64,000 bases of DNA. Source: Pyxidicoccus sp. MSG2. Lineage in GTDB: Bacteria > Myxococcota > Myxococcia > Myxococcales > Myxococcaceae. Where the stretch lies: contig NZ_JAPNKC010000002.1 in assembly GCF_026626705.1 (NCBI RefSeq), positions 83,200-147,199 on the forward strand, given 5' to 3'. Position 1 is the first letter of the stretch. The number at the start of each line of letters is the position of its first letter. Positions 10,581 through 20,287 of the stretch are shown one piece after another. The position numbers and the translations under genes are program-made. Under the pieces are notes generated by a model, which worked only from the letters and a program-made list of their open reading frames with translations, was not told the DNA's origin and did not search any database.

Positions 10581-13049
10581 ATGACGACCCATCACCCCCC
10601 AGAAGTCCACGCCGGGCACCACCCTCCGCACCTGCCGGAGGGCAAGGGGAAGGACCCCGTCTGCGGGATGTTCGTGGACCCCCATGCCGCGAAGGGTGGC
10701 AGCCACGTGCACGAGGGGCACACGTACTTCTTCTGCAACCCGAAGTGCCGCGAGAAGTTCAAGGCGGAGCCGCAGAAGTACCTCGCGCCCGAGCCCCAGC
10801 CGCCGCCGGCACCAGCCCCTGCGGGCACCGCGTACATCTGCCCGATGGACCCGGAGGTGCGCCAGGACCACCCTGGCACCTGCCCGAAGTGTGGAATGGC
10901 CCTGGAGCCCGAGCAGCCGGTCGTCCAGACGCGCACAGAGTACGTCTGCCCGATGCACCCGCAGATTGTCCGGCCCGAGCCTGGGACGTGCCCCATCTGC
11001 GGCATGGCGCTGGAGCCACGGACCGTCACCCTCGAGGAAGCGCCTGACCCGGAGTACCTCGACATGCGGCGGCGCTTCTGGGTGAGCCTCGCCCTCTCGC
11101 TCCCCCTGTTCGTGCTGGGCATGTCGGAGATGATTCCCGGCCAGCCCGTGCAGCGCCTCGTCCCAGGGCCGCTCATGGCCTGGGTGCAGCTCGCCCTGGC
11201 GACGCCCGTGGTGCTGTGGGGCGGCCTCCCCTTCTTCCAGCGGGGCTGGGCGTCGGTGCGCAACCGGCACCTCAACATGTTCACGCTGATTGCCCTGGGA
11301 ACAGGCGCGGCCTACGGCTTCAGCGTCTTCGCCACCCTATTCCCGGGTCTCCTGCCCCACTCTTTCATGGGCCATGGGGGCCAGGTGCCCGTGTACTTCG
11401 AGGCCGCAGCGGTCATCACCACGCTGGTGCTGCTGGGCCAGGTGCTGGAGCTCCGGGCCCGCCATGCCACCTCAGGGGCATTGAAGGCGCTACTCGGGCT
11501 GGCTCCGAAGACGGCGCGGGTGCTGCGCGAGGACGGACGCGAGGAGGACGTGGCGCTCGACCGCGTGCACGTGGGTGACCGTCTCCGGGTCCGCCCGGGT
11601 GAGAAGGTGCCCGTGGATGGCGTCGTCCTGGAGGGCGAGAGCGCCGTGGACGAGTCGATGGTGACAGGTGAGCCCATTCCCTCCGAGAAGACGCCCGGCA
11701 GCCGGGTAACGGGGGCGACCGTCAATGGCACGGGCAGCTTCGTGATGCGGGCGGAGCGCGTCGGTCGCGACACCCTCCTCTCTCAAATCGTGCAGCGGGT
11801 GGCCGAGGCCCAGCGCAGCCGGGCCCCCATCCAGCGCCTAGCGGACACCGTCTCCGGGTGGTTCGTGCCCGCGGTGGTGGTCATCGCCGTCCTGACGGCG
11901 CTCGTCTGGGGCTTGTGGGGACCGGAGCCTCGGCTCGCCCACGCGCTGGTCAACGCGGTGGCCGTCCTCATCATCGCGTGCCCGTGCGCCCTGGGCCTGG
12001 CCACGCCCATCTCCATCGTGGTGGGCATGGGACGCGGCGCACAGGCCGGCGTCCTCATCCGGGACGCGGCGGCGCTCGAGGAGCTGGCGAAAGTGGGCAC
12101 CCTCATCGTCGACAAGACGGGCACGCTCACCGAGGGCCGGCCGAGCCTCGCCACGGTGGTGCCGGCCCCCGGCTTCGACGAGGCGCAGCTGCTTCACCTG
12201 GCCGGAAGCATCGAGCGCGGGAGCGAGCACCCGCTCGCGTCCGCCATCGTGAAGGGCGCGCAGGAACGCGGTGCCGTCCTGACAGAGGCCAGCGGCTTCA
12301 AGTCCGTGACGGGCCAGGGCGTGACGGGGCGCGTGGGCGGTGCGCAGGTGGCGCTGGGGAACGCCCGGTTGCTCACCGGGCTTGGCATCGAGGCAGGGGC
12401 GCTCGTGGAGAAGGCGGAGGCACTGCGGCGGGAAGGTCAGACGGTGATGTTCGTCGCCGTGGATGGCAGGCCGGCCGGGCTCCTGGGCGTAGCGGACCCG
12501 GTGAAGGCCACCACGCCCGAGGCCGTCCAGCAGCTCCGGGCCGACGGGCTGCGCCTCGTGATGCTCACCGGCGACAGCCGGACGACGGCGGAAGCGGTGG
12601 CCCGCCGCCTGGGCATTGATGAGGTCCACGCCGAGGTGCGCCCGGAGGAGAAAAACGCGCTGGTGAAGCGCCTCCAGGCCGAGGGGCACGTGGTGGCCAT
12701 GGCCGGAGACGGAGTGAACGATGCGCCCGCGCTCGCCCAGGCCAACGTGGGCATCGCGATGGGCACGGGCACCGACATCGCCATGGAGAGCGCCTCCGTC
12801 ACGCTGGTGAAGGGTGACCTCCGCGGCATCGTCCGTGCCCGGCGCCTCAGCCGGGGCACCGTGCACAACATCCGCCAGAACCTCTTCTTCGCGTTCATCT
12901 ACAACGTGCTCGGTGTCCCCATTGCCGCGGGGGTCCTCTACCCGTTTTTCGGACTGCTGCTGAGCCCCATGATTGCCAGCGCGGCGATGAGCATCTCGTC
13001 CGTGTCCGTCATCACCAACGCCCTGCGGCTGAGGCGGCTGGACCTCTGA
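10581..13049 (+). CDS. copA: Cu(I)-translocating P1B-type ATPase with YHS and two HMBD domains
   Basis: 822 residues from the ATG at 10581, with AGGAAG 7 bases upstream; a GTG at 10563 is less likely. In place of an HMA domain, the N-terminus has a YHS domain (24-68, CGM and FCNPKC) and two heavy-metal-binding modules, each with CPM and CxxCGM (85-110 and 121-146). The membrane part has the copper motif CPC (467-469), phosphorylated D511 in DKTGT, TGD and GDGVNDAP. It exports Cu(I) or Ag(I) from the cytoplasm. The N-terminal layout matches SilP/CopB-like exporters. It starts an operon with a cytochrome c and an exported protein, behind a candidate sigma-54 promoter. Confidence 0.95.
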   Translation: MTTHHPPEVHAGHHPPHLPEGKGKDPVCGMFVDPHAAKGGSHVHEGHTYFFCNPKCREKFKAEPQKYLAPEPQPPPAPAPAGTAYICPMDPEVRQDHPGTCPKCGMALEPEQPVVQTRTEYVCPMHPQIVRPEPGTCPICGMALEPRTVTLEEAPDPEYLDMRRRFWVSLALSLPLFVLGMSEMIPGQPVQRLVPGPLMAWVQLALATPVVLWGGLPFFQRGWASVRNRHLNMFTLIALGTGAAYGFSVFATLFPGLLPHSFMGHGGQVPVYFEAAAVITTLVLLGQVLELRARHATSGALKALLGLAPKTARVLREDGREEDVALDRVHVGDRLRVRPGEKVPVDGVVLEGESAVDESMVTGEPIPSEKTPGSRVTGATVNGTGSFVMRAERVGRDTLLSQIVQRVAEAQRSRAPIQRLADTVSGWFVPAVVVIAVLTALVWGLWGPEPRLAHALVNAVAVLIIACPCALGLATPISIVVGMGRGAQAGVLIRDAAALEELAKVGTLIVDKTGTLTEGRPSLATVVPAPGFDEAQLLHLAGSIERGSEHPLASAIVKGAQERGAVLTEASGFKSVTGQGVTGRVGGAQVALGNARLLTGLGIEAGALVEKAEALRREGQTVMFVAVDGRPAGLLGVADPVKATTPEAVQQLRADGLRLVMLTGDSRTTAEAVARRLGIDEVHAEVRPEEKNALVKRLQAEGHVVAMAGDGVNDAPALAQANVGIAMGTGTDIAMESASVTLVKGDLRGIVRARRLSRGTVHNIRQNLFFAFIYNVLGVPIAAGVLYPFFGLLLSPMIASAAMSISSVSVITNALRLRRLDL

Positions 13050-13084
13050 CCACCGCCCTGTCGGAGTAAAGAGGAGAAGCCCCT

Positions 13085-13687
13085 GTGACCTTGCGCCGTA
13101 TCGTGGTGGGAGGACTGGCCGTGCTGGGTGCCCTGACGCTCATCCTGGGCGTGGGTGGCGGGGTGTATGGGCTGACCGTGGCGCGCCGCGGCCTCTCGGC
13201 CCGGGAGGAGCCCTCCGCGCTCGAAGCGAAGGTCGCGCGTGCGGCACGGAGCTTCAGCATGCCCACGGGTGCCCGGGAGCTGAAGAATCCGCTCGCGCCC
13301 ATCTCGGCGCAGGCGCTCTCCGAGGCGCGAGCCCACTGGGGGGACCACTGCGCCATCTGCCACGCGGCGGATGGCAGCGGGCAGACGCCCATCGGCCAGG
13401 GGCTCTACCCGCGCGCCCCCGATATGCGTGCGTCCCCGACCCAGGACCTGAGCGATGGCGAGCTGTACTGGATCATCCAGAATGGCATCCGCCTGACGGG
13501 CATGCCCGCCTGGGGGCAAGCCCACGACGGAGAGGGGAACACCGACAGCTGGGCCCTCGTCGGGCTCATCCGCCGGCTGCCGCGTCTCAGCCCGGAAGAG
13601 CTCGACGAAATAAAGGCCGCCATGCCCCAGTCCCAGCATGAGCTCAACGAGAAGCGCCTGGAGGACGAGTTCCTCAAGGGACAGTAG
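13085..13687 (+). CDS. Membrane-anchored c-type cytochrome
   Basis: 200 residues from a GTG with AGGAG upstream. An N-terminal transmembrane segment (8-30) anchors a periplasmic single-haem domain with CAICH at 89-93 and a likely axial Met in LTGMPAWG. The fold resembles cytochrome c class I (CccA/Cbb3-like). It lies 35 bases after copA and belongs to the same operon. It could accept electrons during periplasmic Cu(I) oxidation, but that link is inference. Genes of this type often sit in copper-resistance clusters of myxobacteria and other Gram-negative bacteria. Confidence 0.88.
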   Translation: MTLRRIVVGGLAVLGALTLILGVGGGVYGLTVARRGLSAREEPSALEAKVARAARSFSMPTGARELKNPLAPISAQALSEARAHWGDHCAICHAADGSGQTPIGQGLYPRAPDMRASPTQDLSDGELYWIIQNGIRLTGMPAWGQAHDGEGNTDSWALVGLIRRLPRLSPEELDEIKAAMPQSQHELNEKRLEDEFLKGQ

Positions 13688-13715
13688 CCCTCACTCACAC
13701 AAGGAGCGCAGTGCC

Positions 13716-14132
13716 ATGAAAACCCAGCACCTTCGTACCCGTCTCACCGGCCTCGCCGTACTCACCCTCGCCCTGCTGACGCCAGCTATGGCCCTCGCCC
13801 ACGGCAAGGACGGCGTCCACGTCATGGGCACGGTGAAGGAGGTGAAGCAGAACGCGCTCGTGCTGGAGACGAGCGACAAGAAGCAGCAGGAGGTGATGAC
13901 GGACCCCAACACCCGCTATGAGAAGAGCGGCGTGGCGGTCACCGTGTCCGACGTCAAGCCCGGCGAGCGCGTCGTCGTGCACGGCATGAAGATGAACAAC
14001 GGCCAGGTACATGCGCAGTTGGTGAAGTTCGGCAAGCCGCCCGCCAATGGCACTGCAAAGCCGCAGGGTGGTACCGAGCCAGCCCCTACCCCACCGGCCC
14101 AGGGGAAGGGCCACGAGCATTCGGGACACTGA
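13716..14132 (+). CDS. Exported DUF5666-like OB-fold protein with His-rich tail
   Basis: 138 residues from the ATG at 13716, with AAGGAG upstream. The signal peptide is about 28 residues (ends AMALAHG). The mature part is a small beta-barrel-like domain (VHVMGTVKEVKQNALVLET, later KPGERVVVHG) like DUF5666 proteins, followed by a Pro/Thr linker and a His-rich end (GKGHEHSGH) that could bind metal. It is the last gene of the copA operon and converges with cusA, leaving 75 bases between the stops. The function is unproven; periplasmic metal binding is inferred from its tail and operon. Confidence 0.8.
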   Translation: MKTQHLRTRLTGLAVLTLALLTPAMALAHGKDGVHVMGTVKEVKQNALVLETSDKKQQEVMTDPNTRYEKSGVAVTVSDVKPGERVVVHGMKMNNGQVHAQLVKFGKPPANGTAKPQGGTEPAPTPPAQGKGHEHSGH

Positions 14133-14207
14133 GCCTGCGTCCTCCGGCTTCGTCGATGCGGAACGAGGAGCCGCGCACCGCAACTGCCTCCGGCCTCCGC
14201 ACCTGCA

Positions 14208-17200
14208 TCAAGAGGCGCGGGCGGCCGGCCCTCCGCCATGACCGTGCCGCCGGAGTCCCCAGGCCCGCAGGCTGACGTAGGCCACCGGCACGATGACGAG
14301 CGTCAGCAGGGTTAGGGAGATGAGCCCGCCCACCATGGGAGCGGCGATGCGCCGCATCACGTCCGCGCCGGTGCCGCGGGAGAGCATCACCGGGGCGAGC
14401 CCCACGAGGTTCATCCCCACCGTCATCAGCAGGGGACGCACCCGCAGCACCGCGCCGTCCAGTGCGCACGGCACCAGGTCCGCGGGGCTCTGGATGCGCC
14501 CTTCCCGCGTCCAGCGCTTCCAGGCCTCCTCCAGGTAGATGACCATGACGGAGGCCGTCTCCGCCGCGATGCCAATGAGGGCAATCATCCCCACCCACAC
14601 CGCCACGCTGGTGTTGAAGCCCAGCGCGTACAGCAGCCAGAGGCTCCCCACCATGGCGAAGGGCACCGACAGCATCACCAGCAGCGTGAGGGACAGCCGG
14701 CCGAACTCGAAGTACAGCAGCCCCACCACCAGCAGCAGCGTCAGGGGGATGAGGTACGCCATTCGCTCGCGGATGCGTTCGAGGAACTCGTACTGGCCCG
14801 TCCACTGGAGCCGGTAGCCAGCGGGTAGCTTCAGGTCGGCCACCGCCGCCTTGGCCCGGTCCACGTACCCGCCGAGGTCGGAGTCACTCGTGTCCACGAA
14901 GACGTAGCTCACCAGCGACGCGTTCTCGTCCTTGATCATCGGCGGGCCGCTGCGCACCTCGAACCGCCCGAGCTGTGCGAGCGGCACCTGGGTGGCCGCC
15001 TGCCCTGCCGTCGTCCCGGCCCCGGCACCGCCCATCCCCGCCATGCCGCCACCCTGGCTCCCGCCCCCACCCGCCCGCACCGGCACCAGCACGCGCTCCA
15101 GAGCCGCGAGGTCGGTGCGCAACTCCCGGGGATAGCGCACGTTGACGGTGAACCGCTGGCGCCCCTCGATGGTCTGGTCCACCACCATGCCGCCGATGGC
15201 CGTCTCCACCTGGTTCATCACGTCCATCACCTGGAGGCCGTAGCGAGCCAGCGCCTTCCGGTCGGGAATGAAGTCGATGTACGCGCCCAACGTCTCGCGG
15301 TCGGCGAAGACGCTGCGCGTCCCCGGCACATCGCGCAGGCGGGTCTCGATCTCCCGGCCCACTTCCTCGTTCCGCGCCAGGTCATCGCCGAAGATCTTCA
15401 CGCCCACCGGAGTGCGGATGCCGGTGGTGAGCATGTCCACCCGGGCCCGGATGGGCATGGTCAGGGCGTTCTGGATGCCCGGCAGCTCCAGCGCCTTCAT
15501 CAGTTCCGCCTCCAGCTTCTCGCGCGTCATCCCCTGCCGCCACTGTGAGCGCGGCTTGAGGACGATGACCGTCTCGAACATGGAGAGCGGCGCAGGGTCC
15601 GTAGCCGTCTCCGCGCGTCCAGCCTTGCCCAGCACCGTTTCCACCTCCGGGAAGGACTTGATGATGCGGTCCTGGAGCTGGAGGACCTGCTTGGCCTCCT
15701 CGATGGAGATGTTGGGCAGCGTCACCGGCATGAAGAGGAAGGACCCTTCATCCAGCGGTGGCATGAACTCCGAGCCCAGCCGGAAGAAGGGCCACGCGGT
15801 AGCCACCACCACCAGCGCGGCGATGCCGAGCACCGCTGCCCGGTGCTTCAACACGAAGCCGAGCACCGGCCGGTAGGCGGCGATGGCGGCCCGGTTGATG
15901 GGGTTGGATGCCTCGGGGCGGATGCGGCCCCGGATGAACATCACCATCAGCGCCGGCCCCACGGTGACACTCAGCACCGCCGCCGCCGTCATGGCGAACG
16001 TCTTCGTGTACGCCAGCGGGTGGAACAACCGCCCCTCCTGGGCCTGCAACGCGAAGACGGGCAGGAAGCTGACCGCGATGACCAGCAGCGAGCTGAAGAC
16101 GGGCCGCGCCAGCTCCTTCGCCGCGTCGATGATGATCTCCTCGCGCGGCCGGCGCCCGCCCTCCTGCTCCAGCTTGCGGTGCGCGTTCTCCACCATCACC
16201 ACCGTGGCATCCACCATGTCCCCGATGGCGATGATGATGCCGCCCAGCGACATGATGTTGAGCGTCACGCCGGTGAGGTACGTGGCGATGAAGGATGTGA
16301 GCACCGCCACCGGCAGCGTGATGATGGCCACCAGCGCGCTGCGGAAGTGCATGAGGAACAGCGCGATGAAGAGGAGCACCACCACCATCTCCTCTGTGAG
16401 CGCCTCGCGCAGGGTGGCCACCGCCTCGCGGATGAGCTCCGAGCGGTCATAGCCGATGCGGACGGTGACACCCTCGGGCAGTGAAGGCTCCAGCTCCTTC
16501 AGCCGGGCCTTCACGCCGTCGATGACGTCCAGCGCGTTCTGCCCGGTGCGCATCACCACGATGCCGCCCACCGTCTCCCCTTCCCCGTCCCACTCGAGCA
16601 AGCCGCGCCGGATTTCCGCTCCCACCTCCACCCGGCCCAGCTCCTGGATGCGGACGGGAGTCCCAGACGGGCTCTCCTTCACCACCACCTGCTCGAGGTC
16701 CTCCTTGGACTTCACGTAGCCCAGCCCGCGGAAGACGTATTCCCGGCCGCCCCACTCGATGACGCGCCCGCCCACGTCGCGGTTGCTCGCCTGCACCGCC
16801 TGCGTCACCTCCGGCAGGCTGACGCCATAGGCGGCCAGCCGCACCGGGTCCACCACCACCTGGTACTGCTTCTCGTAGCCGCCCACCGAGGCCACTTCGG
16901 CCACGCCTGGCACCTGGGCCAGCGCGTAGCGGAGGTTGAAGTCCTGGAAGGCGCGCAGCTCTTGCAGGTCATGCTTCCCGCTGCGGTCCTCCAGCGTGTA
17001 CATGAAGATCCAGCCACTGCCGGTGGCATCCGGCCCCAGCGTGGGCGTCACGCCGTCCGGGAGCTGACCGGAGACCTTGGCCAGGTACTCAAGCACGCGG
17101 CTGCGGGCCCAGTACTCGTCGGTGCCATCCTCGAAGATGACGTACACGAAGCTCATCCCGAACATGGAGAAGCCGCGCACCGTCTTCACCCTCGGTGCCG

Positions 17201-17423
17201 AGACGAAGCTCGTCACCAGGGGGTACGTCACCTGGTCCTCCACCAGCTGGGGCGCGCGCCCCATCCACTCGGTGAAGACGATGACCTGGGGGTCGGTGAG
17301 GTCCGGAATCGCATCCAACGGGCTCGCCTTGAGCGCCAGCCCACCCAGGATGGCCAGCAGCAGGGCGAACGCCACCATCAGCCCGCGCTTGCGAGCGCAC
17401 CATTCGACGAATCTCTCGAACAT
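14208..17423 (-). CDS. cusA: CusA Cu(I)/Ag(I) RND efflux pump
   Basis: 1071 residues from the ATG at 17423 (MFERFVEWCARKRG). A complete HME-RND inner-membrane pump: twelve helices, two large periplasmic loops, a fourth-helix motif GDMVDATVVMVENAHRKLE like the CusA class, and the Met-bearing block ALTMPIRARVDMLTTGIRTP that guides Cu(I)/Ag(I). A Gly/Met-rich insert (AGGGGSQGGGMAGMGGAGAG) lies in the second periplasmic loop, on the side that could face the adaptor. The start overlaps the cusB stop, so the genes form a translationally coupled cusCBA operon. The class call rests on motifs and is firm. Confidence 0.95.
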   Translation of the reverse strand: MFERFVEWCARKRGLMVAFALLLAILGGLALKASPLDAIPDLTDPQVIVFTEWMGRAPQLVEDQVTYPLVTSFVSAPRVKTVRGFSMFGMSFVYVIFEDGTDEYWARSRVLEYLAKVSGQLPDGVTPTLGPDATGSGWIFMYTLEDRSGKHDLQELRAFQDFNLRYALAQVPGVAEVASVGGYEKQYQVVVDPVRLAAYGVSLPEVTQAVQASNRDVGGRVIEWGGREYVFRGLGYVKSKEDLEQVVVKESPSGTPVRIQELGRVEVGAEIRRGLLEWDGEGETVGGIVVMRTGQNALDVIDGVKARLKELEPSLPEGVTVRIGYDRSELIREAVATLREALTEEMVVVLLFIALFLMHFRSALVAIITLPVAVLTSFIATYLTGVTLNIMSLGGIIIAIGDMVDATVVMVENAHRKLEQEGGRRPREEIIIDAAKELARPVFSSLLVIAVSFLPVFALQAQEGRLFHPLAYTKTFAMTAAAVLSVTVGPALMVMFIRGRIRPEASNPINRAAIAAYRPVLGFVLKHRAAVLGIAALVVVATAWPFFRLGSEFMPPLDEGSFLFMPVTLPNISIEEAKQVLQLQDRIIKSFPEVETVLGKAGRAETATDPAPLSMFETVIVLKPRSQWRQGMTREKLEAELMKALELPGIQNALTMPIRARVDMLTTGIRTPVGVKIFGDDLARNEEVGREIETRLRDVPGTRSVFADRETLGAYIDFIPDRKALARYGLQVMDVMNQVETAIGGMVVDQTIEGRQRFTVNVRYPRELRTDLAALERVLVPVRAGGGGSQGGGMAGMGGAGAGTTAGQAATQVPLAQLGRFEVRSGPPMIKDENASLVSYVFVDTSDSDLGGYVDRAKAAVADLKLPAGYRLQWTGQYEFLERIRERMAYLIPLTLLLVVGLLYFEFGRLSLTLLVMLSVPFAMVGSLWLLYALGFNTSVAVWVGMIALIGIAAETASVMVIYLEEAWKRWTREGRIQSPADLVPCALDGAVLRVRPLLMTVGMNLVGLAPVMLSRGTGADVMRRIAAPMVGGLISLTLLTLVIVPVAYVSLRAWGLRRHGHGGGPAARAS

Positions 17424-18577
17424 CAGTGGCCCCCGTGCCCCTTGGGCTGGGTCGTGCCGCGCAGCCGGCTCTCGCTGTCGATGAGGAACTGCGCGCTGAC
17501 CACCACGGCCTCCCCCTGGGAGAGGCCGTCGCGGATCTCCACGCGATTGCCTGCACGCCGCCCCACCTTCACCAGGGTGGGCCGGAAGCGGCCCTGGCCG
17601 AGCGCCACATAGACGACCTGCCGCGTGCCCGTGTCCACGACCGCCTCCTCCGGCACCCACAGGGCCTCGGTGGGCGTGGTGGGCAGTTCCACCGTGGCGA
17701 AGCTCCCCGGGCGCAGCGTGCCCAGGGGATTGGGCACCACGAGGCGCACCTTCACCGTGCGGCTCACCGGGTCCACCGTGGGGTAGACGTAGTCCACCCG
17801 GGCCTGCACCGGCTCGGCGACACCCTGGACCTCCACGCGCGCGAGCCCGTTGCGGTCCAGCCGGTTCACCTCGAACTCGTACACATCCGCCAGCACCCAC
17901 ACCCGCGAGAGGTCCGCGATGCGGTAGAGGAGCATCTCCGGCTCCACGTAGTGTCCGGTCAGGACCTGCTTGTCGATGACGGTGCCGTCGATGGGCGAGC
18001 GGAAGACGATGGCCTTCTGGGGCCCATCGCGTTCAATCCGCTTCACCTGGTCGTCGGGGACATCCCACAGCCGCAGCCGGGCGCGCGCCGCGGCCGCCAG
18101 CTCCGCGTTGGTGGCCTTCGCACGCAGGTATTCCTGCTGGGCGGCGAGCAGTTCCTGCGAGTAGAGCGAATACAATGGCTGGCCCTTCTTCACCGGCTGC
18201 CCCACCGCGTTGACGAACAGCTCCTGCACCCAGCCCATCAGCTTGGAGTGCACGTGCGCCTCGCGCGTCTCGTCTGGCTGGACGATGGCGGAGGCGCGCA
18301 CCGTCCCGGTGAGCTTCCCGCGCTCGGCCTTCGCCACCTTGAGGCCGATGAGCTGCTGGCGGTCCGGCGCAACCTGCACCTCCGCATAGCCTTCCGGAAT
18401 CCTCCCGGGAGCCTCGCGCCCGTGGCCCTGGGGGCTACCCGAGGGAGCTGGCCGGGTGTGCCCCTCATGCTCCGCCGCGGGCGGAGGCTGCTCCGGGGCG
18501 CCATGCCCGGCATGGCCGGTCTGGCCCATCGCGGTGCTCCCCAGTAGGAGCAGGAGCGCCGTCCAATGCGTCCTCAT
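17423..18577 (-). CDS. cusB: CusB-type periplasmic adaptor
   Basis: 384 residues from the ATG at 18577. A signal peptide (1-18) is followed by a His-rich linker (HAGHG, AAEHEGH, PQGHG), then a beta-barrel/lipoyl/alpha-hairpin membrane-fusion protein. Recognisable parts are ASAIVQPDETREAHVHSKLMGWV, the hairpin LYSQELLAAQQEYLRAK and the barrel LSRVWVLADVYEFEV. It ends KGHGGH. It joins the CusA pump to the outer-membrane channel and may hand metal to CusA. It starts within the last codons of cusC (4-base overlap) and its stop overlaps cusA. The His-rich ends suggest extra metal binding; that is inference. Confidence 0.93.
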   Translation of the reverse strand: MRTHWTALLLLLGSTAMGQTGHAGHGAPEQPPPAAEHEGHTRPAPSGSPQGHGREAPGRIPEGYAEVQVAPDRQQLIGLKVAKAERGKLTGTVRASAIVQPDETREAHVHSKLMGWVQELFVNAVGQPVKKGQPLYSLYSQELLAAQQEYLRAKATNAELAAAARARLRLWDVPDDQVKRIERDGPQKAIVFRSPIDGTVIDKQVLTGHYVEPEMLLYRIADLSRVWVLADVYEFEVNRLDRNGLARVEVQGVAEPVQARVDYVYPTVDPVSRTVKVRLVVPNPLGTLRPGSFATVELPTTPTEALWVPEEAVVDTGTRQVVYVALGQGRFRPTLVKVGRRAGNRVEIRDGLSQGEAVVVSAQFLIDSESRLRGTTQPKGHGGH

Positions 18578-19812
18578 CGCTTCTCCTCCGGGGCGGCGGA
18601 CGCCCCCAGCAGCCGCTCCAGCTCGTAGCGGGCAGCCTCCCGCCGAACCACCGCCCGCAACCGGTCGGCCTCGAGCCGCTGACGGGCCATGGTGGCCTCC
18701 AGCAGCGACAGGAAGTCCGCCGAGCCGCTGACGTAGGCGGACTCGCTCGCGGCCACCGTCTCGCGCATGCGCGGCAGCGCCGTTTCCTCCAATGCCTGGA
18801 GGGTCAGGTCCGCCGCTCGTGCCCGGCTCCACGCCATGCGCAGGTCCGTTCGGGTCATCACCTCCATGGCTTCCAGGTCCCGCTGCGCGCGCTGCACCAT
18901 GGCGTCGGCCATGCGCACCTCGTTGCGCTGCCGGTCGAACCACCACAGCGGGACGGTGAAGCCGATGATTCCTCCCACCGAGTCCGGCATGCCGCTGAAG
19001 CGCTGCTCGTAGAAGCTGGACACCATCGGCATGGGCAGGTACATGCGCTGCGCGAGCGTCCGGCGGCTCTCCATCTCCGCGCGCATCCACCGCATCGCCT
19101 CCAGTTCCGGGCGCTCCTCCGAGCGCGCGAGCAGCGACTCCATATCTGGTAGCGGCGCGCGTCCGGGCAGCGCCACCTCGCCGACGGGTTCATCCAGAGG
19201 GTGTCCGCGCAGCGCATTGAGCATGGCGGCCATGGCCTCGCGCTCGCTGTCCAGGGAAGCCTTCTCGGCCTGCATCGCCGCCAGCTCCGCCTGGGCCCGC
19301 AGGAAGTCGTGGTGCCCCATCATCAACCCGGCGACATAGCGGGCCTTGGCGGCTGCCTTCATCCGCTCCAGCGTCGCGATCTGCCGGTCCAGCAGGGCGC
19401 GCATCTCCTGGTTCATCCACAGCTCCAGGAAGACCTCCAACGCCTGGGTGCGAACATCCCAGCCCACGCGGCGTGTCCGGGCCTGCTCGGCCTGGAGCTG
19501 CGCCCGCGCGGCCTCCTTCGCCAGCCGCCTGCGGCCGAAGATGTTGAGCGGCTGGGTGAAGCTCCACGTCAGCATCGGCATCGGCGCGTCCTCGCCGCCC
19601 CGTAGCGGGATGCTCTCGGCCATCACCTCCACGGTGGGGTCTTCCCAGGCCCCCTCAATGCCGATGCGAGCGCGCGCGACCTCCACCGCGGCCCGCTGTG
19701 CTTGGAGCTGCGGCGCGCGCGTGGCGACCTCAGCCAGCAGCGCATCCAGTTCCAGGGCTGGAGGTTCAGCCGGGGCGGCGGCAACCAGCGTGATGAGCAG
19801 GAACGAAAGCAT
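18574..19812 (-). CDS. cusC: TolC-like outer-membrane channel (CusC)
   Basis: 412 residues with a signal peptide of about 15-20 residues (MLSFLLITLVAAAPA). Two repeated long-helix regions with coiled-coil character (ARAQLQAEQARTRRVG, MQAEKASLDSEREAMAAML) mark an outer membrane efflux protein of the TolC superfamily. It should form the exit duct of the CusCBA pump. It is the first gene of the operon. A -24/-12 promoter candidate lies about 130 bases upstream (19943-19958), and a regulon palindrome lies at 20155. Confidence 0.9.
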   Translation of the reverse strand: MLSFLLITLVAAAPAEPPALELDALLAEVATRAPQLQAQRAAVEVARARIGIEGAWEDPTVEVMAESIPLRGGEDAPMPMLTWSFTQPLNIFGRRRLAKEAARAQLQAEQARTRRVGWDVRTQALEVFLELWMNQEMRALLDRQIATLERMKAAAKARYVAGLMMGHHDFLRAQAELAAMQAEKASLDSEREAMAAMLNALRGHPLDEPVGEVALPGRAPLPDMESLLARSEERPELEAMRWMRAEMESRRTLAQRMYLPMPMVSSFYEQRFSGMPDSVGGIIGFTVPLWWFDRQRNEVRMADAMVQRAQRDLEAMEVMTRTDLRMAWSRARAADLTLQALEETALPRMRETVAASESAYVSGSADFLSLLEATMARQRLEADRLRAVVRREAARYELERLLGASAAPEEKR

Positions 19813-19942
19813 GGCGTCTTCAAGGAGCGAGAGCCGGCACCTGCCTCCGGCAGGTGCTTGCGAGCCTGGACAGCTCGATGGCCTGGCATCGGCTCCTCAG
19901 CCAGCGTGGCGGTTGCTCATGCACGTCCATGACAGCTCTCCT

Positions 19943-19958
19943 TGCAGCCCCGGTGCCA
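19943..19958 (-). promoter_or_regulatory. Putative sigma-54 promoter for cusCBA
   Basis: Read on the minus strand this is TGGCACCGGGGCTGCA: an exact TGGCAC -24 element and a GC ten bases after the GG. It would give a leader of about 120 bases before cusC. The palindrome at 20155-20175 lies about 220 bp upstream of the -12 element. Confidence 0.5.
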
Positions 19959-20154
19959 GATGATGGGACGGAGCCAGGAAGGAAGCGGTCAGGGAGCCTG
20001 TGGGGCGACGGGTGCCAGCGACGATAACGCCCTTCCCCAGGTGCACAACCAGTGGCCGCCGAGGAAGCGCACGTATTGCGCAGATGAAGACGGAGGTGCA
20101 CGTTTTGCGACGGTCCCTCACGCCCGGGCAATCGCCACATGTGCCGGGCGTCAC

Positions 20155-20175
20155 GCGTAACCATTCCGGTCACAC
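20155..20175. promoter_or_regulatory. Enhancer palindrome GCGTAA-N9-TCACAC upstream of cusCBA (site D)
   Basis: This matches the GYGTRA-N9-TYACRC pattern of sites A-C, with a further half-site TCACGC at 20151-20156. The stretch 19813-20287 between cusC and galT otherwise holds only the promoter candidate and no gene I can support; a 33-codon minus-strand ORF at 20151-20252 is not convincing. Confidence 0.5.
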
Positions 20176-20287
20176 CACGGCCGCCCGGGTTTCACGCAGT
20201 ACGCCGCCTTGTCGCTGTAGATGCCCTTCTGCTCAAGTTCGGGGTCGGCCATGCGCACTGTCTTGCATCCGCAAGGCGCTGCCCCTT

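Noticed and set aside
14208..17900. Longer 1230-residue start for cusA
   Set aside because: The extra N-terminus overlaps the cusB coding region in another frame; the ATG at 17423 overlaps the cusB stop and begins a normal RND N-terminus.
20151..20252. 33-codon minus-strand ORF upstream of cusC (MADPELEQKGIYSDKAAYCV)
   Set aside because: No clear ribosome-binding site, and it overlaps the regulon palindrome at 20155.
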